Assembly: GCF_000497045.1 (NCBI RefSeq)
Contig: NW_015961960.1
Location: forward strand, 359,019-423,018
DNA: 64,000 nucleotides
Direction of reading: 5' to 3'
Origin: Kalmanozyma brasiliensis GHG001
Taxonomy: Eukaryota; Basidiomycota; Ustilaginomycetes; Ustilaginales
Position 1 is the stretch's first letter. Each line of letters opens with the position of its first letter. Positions 59,001-64,000 of this stretch are shown here, in pieces. The notes under the pieces were generated by a model. The model saw only the letters and a list, made by a program, of their open reading frames with translations. It was not told the origin of the DNA and did no database searches. The position numbers were made by a program, and so were the translations under genes.

Positions 59001-60421
59001 GTGCTCGAGCTCGAGACTTTGCGAGATGACTGAGAGTCGGCACGCAGACTAGCCGGATCAGGGACGAGCTTGGCGTCCTTTCCCCAATACGCGAACGGGT
59101 TGCTTCGCAGCAGATCAGTCTCGCTGGATTGAGCCTTACGACCGAGCCCACCTGCCAACTTGCTCGCGTGATCCTTGGGGCTTAAGACACCTGCCGGCTT
59201 GATTGTCGACGCTGTGTCGTCCGTGTCCTCGTCGTCGTCGTCGTCGGAGTCTCTAAAGACGGCGAGGCCAGATCCGGGCTTCTTGGAGACACCGCCCTGG
59301 GCACCGATCTTGAAGCTCTTCACGCCTGCCAAGCGGTCGGCCTGGACATTCTCTTGGTTGCGCGAGGCTACGGTGCCGATGTCCTCCCATCCTTTGGTGC
59401 TGGCGCCCTGAGCCTTGGACCGCGATGATCGGTCATCGTCGACGTCGTGGAAGACGTTCAACTTGCGGCCATTGTTGGATGGTGTTTGCGTGCTGAGTCC
59501 AATGGCACCGACGCTTGCTCCTGCCCCACGCAGCACGTTGGCCGAGTGACTGCGTGCTGGCCCTACAGAGGCATCCTTCTCGCCGAGCATGCTTCGGCCT
59601 ACTGTGACCATGGCAGCCTTGAGGGCGTCAGCGTAGTTGGTGACGATACCAGCGCTGGACGAGCCAGCAGACTCGGTCTGACCGAGAATGATGCGGGTCT
59701 TGTACTCTTCGTATCTGCGCTTGATCCGGTCGATGGGGTTGGCTCTGCGTGCGATGCCGAGCTTATACATGGCATCCGCCTCATCGTACATTCTTTGACC
59801 CTTAAGAACGACAGCGAGCTCCTCGTAGAGACTGGCGAGCTTGGTGCCGATCTCGTTGGCAAGCAAGAAGTTATAGACATCGCGAGCGCACTCGACGTTT
59901 CTCGCGTAGAGAATCCATAGCCGAAGATATCTTGGATCGTTGGTGTACTGTTCCGAATCTTTGAAGTGGCGCGTTGCACGCTCAAGAAGCGGGATGAGAC
60001 CCGACTCGTGGGTCTGACCGGAAGGAAAGTTGTCGATGCACCACTTGACGTACTTTGTCCACGCTTCCAATGGATCGTCCGAGTCGGCGTTGTCTTCTGA
60101 CGTGACGATCTGCTCGTGTTCGGCGCGTTGCTGGGCGAGCAAGGCATGTCGCTGCTTGTGCTGCATGTTGAGGGTGTTGGACAGTGCATGCGCTGACCTG
60201 CCCTTGGCGAGTGGTTGGACGTTTTCCTTCTGTGACTCGATGGCGTTGAAGTCGATGATGGGTGTCGAGGAGGTCTGCTCGATCTTGGAACCGCCAGGTG
60301 TACGCAAGGGAGTCTTGTGCGGTGTGACGCCAAAAGCGAAGGCGTTGTTGTGGGATGGTGTTGTGGGTGCCTTGCGTGGTGTAACGGCGGGGGGACCCAT
60401 GCTGGACGGTGCTCCCATCAT
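56081..60421 (-). CDS. BUB1: Unduplicated MadBub spindle-checkpoint protein (Mad3 + Bub1 kinase)
   Basis: The 1446-residue intronless product joins Mad3 and Bub1 features. A KEN box at 65-67 (SQKENVQP) is a Mad3/BubR1 hallmark. A TPR-like Mad3/Bub1 homology region 1 follows (about 110-235: DPLEAWTKYVKWCIDNFP, LRLWILYARNVE, GIARRANPIDRIKRRYEEY). A long acidic, disordered middle has poly-Glu and poly-Asp tracts. A kinase domain spans about 1100-1446: GEGGYGAVF, Lys1153 in VAIK, Asp1259 in IHGDLKIDN (HGD is usual in Bub1) and DFG at 1299. All catalytic residues are present, so the kinase looks active. One protein may thus both inhibit APC/C-Cdc20 through KEN and phosphorylate H2A at kinetochores. 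Confidence 0.92.
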   Translation of the reverse strand: MMGAPSSMGPPAVTPRKAPTTPSHNNAFAFGVTPHKTPLRTPGGSKIEQTSSTPIIDFNAIESQKENVQPLAKGRSAHALSNTLNMQHKQRHALLAQQRAEHEQIVTSEDNADSDDPLEAWTKYVKWCIDNFPSGQTHESGLIPLLERATRHFKDSEQYTNDPRYLRLWILYARNVECARDVYNFLLANEIGTKLASLYEELAVVLKGQRMYDEADAMYKLGIARRANPIDRIKRRYEEYKTRIILGQTESAGSSSAGIVTNYADALKAAMVTVGRSMLGEKDASVGPARSHSANVLRGAGASVGAIGLSTQTPSNNGRKLNVFHDVDDDRSSRSKAQGASTKGWEDIGTVASRNQENVQADRLAGVKSFKIGAQGGVSKKPGSGLAVFRDSDDDDDEDTDDTASTIKPAGVLSPKDHASKLAGGLGRKAQSSETDLLRSNPFAYWGKDAKLVPDPASLRADSQSSRKVSSSSTGSNGERHRTKTTFSRSTQPSNGSAAVAAASTGGKREKQAAPLAQMLPRFRSSSQKAFYKQRGWQCELTLEELTARKRGFGPVIEGWEDAAEAKQIVSDPWTYLDQLVGRWLPEDAPAKNPFEATQTIDATTGIFPSRDEFDPDDSVANAVALNLRPGLKKKKKREGETTSKVRMSPTLVTKAAVLEVENMFNGDTDSDEESSEDDDDEDEDEDDDFVAPLASVSRHGHMGISIGSSADVPPTPTPLSRSNHLAKFAVQNDENAGVSATPLRTPAGQAPRLGLGGATPMRTPLAAKSAPVTLGSKPVFCEEDEDEEAEEQLPAPTQVEQAGEISVPASPERPMTSAAEEAVANPPVPATPMPTNRQSASRRWIEPMTEEEEEEEEEEDVDENGNPIDTYEGNEHLFRPQFQPLTPITEATYEFTRYTNGRTPGTATRSHLGPVLKSLHPTDEDDDEDEEVDEPGTILTAGPIAVPAARQDIENSDERSFASTSGESAERSAWTADNKASFELTKGLTIRCAAPEGDASLNERFEDSLVIEDTQAPNPCSPTNPSVLNAILSRLDVPLESLPGFVSLSSSSGSLLAELQKKCKSSLASNQMTRKSMGGTVFQGTGVLSSPFTVTIGGERFEIRGKLGEGGYGAVFLGYDLDSVATPAKESDEDDEDDEDEDEDRRRQVAIKVETPANRWEFHILSQLQSRLPCAVLPSIIAARKLYHYSDTSFLLLDLGEKGTLLDVVNHSLTAGVAAPSAETSGVAGLEEVLAMFFVTELLRVILAMHRAGLIHGDLKIDNCLLRLSDVTPSSAWSNVYTRTGDAGWSAKGMTLIDFGRAIDTTCFPTDQTFVADWETDAKDCFEMRAGQSFTYETDWFGVAAVAHCLLFGRYMETKVDGDGKHRVTAGMKRYWQSELWLELFDVCLNPKHGSETLDKEAVLARLEGCLDGMQGWLEVNSNKGGKNLKGLLRKLEIWAMKQGH

Positions 60422-60788
60422 CGTGGCGAATGGTCTAGCTCGTCAGCGCGTTTGGAAGTGCGGCGGCCGAAGAACCTGCGCGATCGACGTCGAGGAGGAG
60501 AAAATGGCGTGATGCGACCGAAAGCGATGTCTTGAGGGATGGTCGAATGGATGGTGGACGTGATGGTTGAAGTTGGACTCAAGCTCGAGCTGCAGGTGTC
60601 ACAAAGACAAGCTCGGTCTGAGTCCAAATTCCGGACTGCGCTCTGCTGCTGCGAAATTCTCGTGTTTTTCTCGCCCGCCTAAGTGTTGCTTTCGGTTGCC
60701 CGCGTCGCTCAGTCACGTGCTGATTCTACTCCACAGAATAAGGATCTTCGAGCTGAACGCACAGCACCACACAGCTCAACGCGACACG
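60422..60788. other. Intergenic: promoter of MadBub and 3' flank of the GT17 gene
   Basis: Both genes are on the minus strand. A TCACGTGC octamer at 60713-60720 matches, on the other strand, the GCACGTGA of the eIF4A-III/SF3A3 promoter. No gene is supported. Confidence 0.45.
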
Positions 60789-61931
60789 TTACCACAGCTT
60801 CGATTGCAATACAGACGACAAGTCTCTATCTCGACAACCACCAGGAAGCAGGAAGCGGTACTGCTGCTCATTCTGGCTGAGCGCTTGCGGTAGATTGGCC
60901 GTGCTGTTGCTCTTTGCCTCGCCGCTCCAGCGATACAACAACTCGCTCCATGTATACGCTTCCGGCAGCATGTCGAAAAGGTCTTTGCCTTGACAGATGT
61001 GATCCAATATCACCTTTGGCTGCAACAGCTGGCGCCAGTGTCGGTTGCCGAACAGTCGATCGCTGTGACTGTACGATTGCATCTTGAACTGGTAGTCCGA
61101 AATTCGACTGAAGCAAGAAGAGCAATGCCAGCCGGCATCGAGCAGGATGTTGTCGCTGTTCTTGCCGTGATTGTACCAAGTGTCGGTTGTGGACCATGCG
61201 TGAACTTGAGCTCGCCAGGACTTGGCGCTGGTTGGAAATTCGAATGAGTAGACATACGACTTGAGCGATAGATGCAATGGCAAAGGCGCTCGGCAAGAAG
61301 AAAGAAGCTGCACAGCGCCGAGTGATGGCAGCTCGTCGACATCGGACATGAGAATCAAGCTTCCCTCTGGTGGTTGAACCTCGCTGCGAAGCAGCTCTGT
61401 GACGCGTCGTCGCTGTTCGCCTTCAATGGCAAAAGGTCCCTCCCCGGGTAAGAGACTTCTGCCGGCAATGGTAAGATAGCGAATCTTGTCGCGATATCGA
61501 GCGTATCTACTGGCGTCGAAACCCAGCTTCTTCGGCTTTCCTGTGAAGGTGGTGTTGCTTTCGACGATGACAAACGTATCGACCGCTTCGTACAGCTCTT
61601 CGAGGCGCAGCTCGAGCATCTCTAGCTCAACGCTAAAGATGATGACATCGTATACCTTGGGACGCTGCGGATATGGTTCCCAGCCATGTCGTTTGCATGC
61701 TGCTGTGTCGTTGGCGCTGACTGACCAGGCCGTGAAGTGTTGGATCTCGTTTTGCGGAAAAGTGCTGTCCTCTTTGTCCCAGAGCGGCCGTGTGCTGTAG
61801 CTGAGCGTGTTTTGCAGTGTTTGGTCACGGCGGAACAGATAGATGACGCCAGAGACGAAGCAGGCGAAGACCACTAGCAGCCATCTGCGGCGCATTGCGC
61901 TGAGACACTGAGCCAGCCATCGACTGTTCAT
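60789..61931 (-). CDS. Type II membrane glycosyltransferase family 17 protein (GnT-III-like)
   Basis: The 380-residue intronless product has a short basic N-terminus and a signal anchor (about 16-32, WLLVVFACFVSGVIYLF). The luminal GT17 domain begins at about 72 (KVYDVIIFSVELEMLELRL, ELYEAVDTFVIVESNTTFTG). Family landmarks include the DxD-like SDVDELPS near 198, LKSYVYSFEF, WYNHGKNSDNILLDAGWHCS and FDMLPEAYTW. GT17 members transfer beta-1,4-GlcNAc in animals; fungal members exist but their acceptor is unknown. It probably acts in the Golgi. Its length is somewhat shorter than the animal enzymes. The ATG at 61931 begins MNSRWLAQ. Confidence 0.88.
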   Translation of the reverse strand: MNSRWLAQCLSAMRRRWLLVVFACFVSGVIYLFRRDQTLQNTLSYSTRPLWDKEDSTFPQNEIQHFTAWSVSANDTAACKRHGWEPYPQRPKVYDVIIFSVELEMLELRLEELYEAVDTFVIVESNTTFTGKPKKLGFDASRYARYRDKIRYLTIAGRSLLPGEGPFAIEGEQRRRVTELLRSEVQPPEGSLILMSDVDELPSLGAVQLLSSCRAPLPLHLSLKSYVYSFEFPTSAKSWRAQVHAWSTTDTWYNHGKNSDNILLDAGWHCSSCFSRISDYQFKMQSYSHSDRLFGNRHWRQLLQPKVILDHICQGKDLFDMLPEAYTWSELLYRWSGEAKSNSTANLPQALSQNEQQYRFLLPGGCRDRDLSSVLQSKLW

Positions 61932-62500
61932 GATGATGAGAGATCATAGTCGGACGAGGTAGGGGTTGTCGAACAAGCGGCCTTCATTTGCTACGTCTCC
62001 GACCCGCTCGTTGACGAGGCTCATCCGCTGCGCCCACATCAGTGGCACTCGCACCGCCAGAACCGCCGCCTGATTCGATGCACGAGTGGACAGTGCTCAG
62101 CCGAAAGCACATGCGAGCAAACGTGCACCGTACAATGACAGGTTGGCGGCTTCCCGAAACAGCTTCTCGAAGCACTTCCGTTGGAGGCGGAAAAGGCTTG
62201 GCGCAGCTCGCTTGCGGGCATAGCGGACATCTCCTCTTCGTTCCGCCAAATCTTTTGCCTGACATTACACGGCTTGAGGGTAACTGATCTCAGCGTGTTG
62301 ATTTGCAGCTGTATGATCGCTCATGCCGCTGGGCTTGGTCTGCAACAGCCCAAGTCATGTTGCCAAAAGCACAGCGAAAGGTTGCACCTGTCCATTTTTG
62401 CAGACCGGCAAGATTGGTGATTTCTTGCTGAGCTTCGAAGATGCGCGTTGAAGAAAAGTATGAAAGTTGGAATTTCTGGGGAATTCATCCGGCCCTAAAT
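61932..62500. other. Intergenic, promoter of the GT17 gene
   Basis: No gene is supported. Short frames on either strand (for example 61984-62265 on -) lack recognisable motifs. Toward 62460 the sequence becomes A/T-richer and passes into the repeat-rich region. Confidence 0.4.
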
Positions 62501-63800
62501 CCTCTGTTTAAATACCCTTGACCCAGCCAGGTACAAAATATTTTCCCTTATGTGCGTCCACTGCAACATCCCCACTTATGCATAGGCACTAGACCAATGT
62601 GCGCGTTCCCTGATGCGCCTGTTATTGGCAGAGGCATCCATGGTATGCAGCAAATTGACGCAAGTTTGACGCAGGTTGGGGCTGCCTCTGCCAAATTGGT
62701 TTAGCCTCAGGCAGGACGGCTTGACGCCATGTAAGATCACGCTGGGCGGCCTTGGAGGTGATCAGGGGTGGCATTGCAGCATACTGCCATCATCCCAGGA
62801 GGAGTGATAGCCACTTAGGTGGATTTGGAGCTTGGCCAGCTACACACGCAGGGCATGCAGGCAAACAATGGGCCAGATTACACTGGCCAGGTTGGCAGGA
62901 GGATCAGCCAAGGCTGGATGCCTCCCTAGCCCTAGCCCTAGGCCGTGGGGCGGCGGCGGCGGACGACGAACAAATCCGTTGCTTTTTTCCCTGCCAAAGG
63001 GCGACCGCTCCATTTGTCCGTTGGTCCAACAGACACGCCATTTGACACTGCTCTAGTGCAGCAACAGACTCAATTTTTTTTTGGCAGGAGCAATGGACAG
63101 CAAGCAACAGACGCATCAAAATTGCCAGGAAATTGGCTGGGCAACGGTCAAATGTGGAGGACTGGTCCAGTGCCCAACGTACAAATCCAACTTTCACACT
63201 GGCGCCATGCCCAACATACAGATCTGGCGCGTTTGTCCGTTGGTCCGTTGCCTGTCCGTCTGACCGCCATTTTTTCTGTCTGTCAGACCGCCCATTCAAC
63301 TGTGACTTTTCAAGTCTGTCAGACCATCAGCGCACCATTTTCTCAGTCTGTCAGACCGCCAACACGTCAATGGACCAGTACGTCCAATTTCTCTGACTGT
63401 CAGACCGCCGCCAAGTCTACAGATCAGCGTCTCCACTTTCTGACGCGTCAGCTTTTCAGTGCGTCAGCTTTTCAGTGCGTCAGTTGATCAGACTGCCAGT
63501 GGGTCTGTCTGCGCTCTGGGCCAGACTGGATCCCTTTGTTCATCACTGCACATTGCCGTGACCATCGCCAACACCATCTCCCTTTGTCTTTGACCAGGGC
63601 GTGCCGTGCCTATCTGACCTATCAGCATGTGTCCAGTCAGCAATCCCCTTTGTCCCTACGCTCAGTCATTGTTTGCGCTGGGGCAACGGTGGCTGTGTGC
63701 AAAAATTTTCACTGCGCTTGCCCGGCAAACGGCCCTGCCAGGTGCACGCTCTGTCTGTACTATGCTGTCTCTGAGTTACGCACACTGGAGGTGTAGCTGA
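62500..63800. repeat. CpG-poor, palindrome- and repeat-rich region, origin unknown
   Basis: By-eye count gives about 4.9 CpG per 100 bases in 63001-63900, roughly half that of other gene-free parts sampled here. It contains (CCCTAG)3 at 62924-62941; TTTGTCCGTTGGTCC at 63013 and 63232; GTCTGTCAGACC or close variants at 63278, 63314, 63346 and 63395; a perfect palindrome CTGACGCGTCAG at 63440-63451; and a 16-base tandem duplication at 63445-63476. No long frame shows a transposase or reverse transcriptase motif. It may be the non-coding end of a mobile element, or a long regulatory region. Confidence 0.6.
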
Positions 63801-63821
63801 GGACCGGGAGGGCCTTTGCAG

Positions 63822-63827
63822 TATATA
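63822..63827 (+). promoter_or_regulatory. TATA box of the gene at the right edge
   Basis: TATATA within GCAGTATATAGATGAG lies about 126 bases upstream of the ATG at 63948. Confidence 0.6.
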
Positions 63828-63947
63828 GATGAGCGTTGGTACCGCAAGGAACATCATGATCCCATCATCCGCTTCACACTCACCGTCCCAATCTTGATCC
63901 AGATATCCGCGTCTATCATCAACGCAGACTGCTCAACGTCTCCCATC

Positions 63948-64000
63948 ATGGCTCCACAGTCACCGCCTCCTGCCAACAACAGCCAAGCTGATGGCAACAT
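63948..64000 (+). CDS. Start of an unrecognised gene, truncated by the window end
   Basis: The frame from the ATG at 63948 is open to the edge and gives MAPQSPPPANNSQADGN. A TATA box and a pyrimidine-containing leader precede it. The start is Pro/Asn/Gln-rich and disordered. Seventeen residues are too few for assignment. Because of the repeat-rich DNA upstream, a transposon gag-like gene or a repeat-regulated host gene are both possible. Confidence 0.45.
   Translation, partial: MAPQSPPPANNSQADGN

Noticed and set aside
63836..63846. TGGTACCGC as a possible retrotransposon primer-binding site
   Set aside because: It is similar to an initiator-tRNA complement at 8 of 9 positions, but it lies only about 10 bases after the TATA box, leaving no room for R and U5 of an LTR, and no second LTR is in the window.

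Overview
The window reads as a nuclear chromosome segment of a smut fungus (Basidiomycota, Ustilaginomycotina; Ustilago/Sporisorium/Pseudozyma-like). The basis is dense, GC-rich, mostly intronless genes of basidiomycete type, a few short introns with GTAAGT/GTGAGT/GTATGT donors and CTGAC branch sites, Ser/Ala-rich low-complexity proteins, an unduplicated Mad3/Bub1 gene, and many secreted plant-wall-type enzymes. I see no bacterial, plasmid, phage or CRISPR feature.

Region 1 (about 1-19 kb) is rich in secretory-pathway proteins: a single-pass membrane protein, a cutinase-fold protein with Kex2-type KR sites, a small GPI-anchored protein, a sedolisin peptidase, a pectin-acetylesterase/Notum-like esterase and a GH115 alpha-glucuronidase. 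Embedded in it are an intron-containing tRNA-Ile(AAU) and the housekeeping ATPase OLA1, whose 5' region encodes an open mitochondrial-presequence-like extension. Region 2 (20-27 kb) has a coiled-coil (BAR-like) protein, a three-exon QCR9 gene that I rebuilt from sequence, and an orphan secreted protein. Region 3 (27-36 kb) is an RNA-metabolism block: eIF4A-III and SF3A3 share one divergent promoter, RNase H2A and Rrp6 share the next. Region 4 (35.7-43 kb) carries a GH17 membrane glucanase, mitoribosomal uS11m, a DUF92/TMEM19 protein and COG6. Region 5 (45.8-52.3 kb) has a PTR2 peptide transporter, an MSC2-type zinc transporter and a penta-EF-hand protein with a NAGNAG acceptor. Region 6 (53-62 kb) has a Sas4/PEHE-like chromatin protein, a single MadBub checkpoint kinase and a GT17 glycosyltransferase. 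Region 7 (62.5-64 kb) is different: CpG-poor, full of short palindromes and tandem repeats, with a TATA box and an ORF running off the window; it may be the edge of a transposable element or a repeat-rich promoter.

How the genes work together: the left third looks like a host-surface and cell-wall degradation set (cutin, protein, acetylated pectin-like substrate, glucuronoxylan). The middle and right are mostly conserved housekeeping genes in divergent or tightly convergent pairs (stop-to-stop gaps of 38, 56 and 47 bases). The best candidates for new biology are the possible dual-localised OLA1, the Kex2-site cutinase, the PIP-box-like motif on RNase H2A, and the palindrome/repeat cluster at the right edge.
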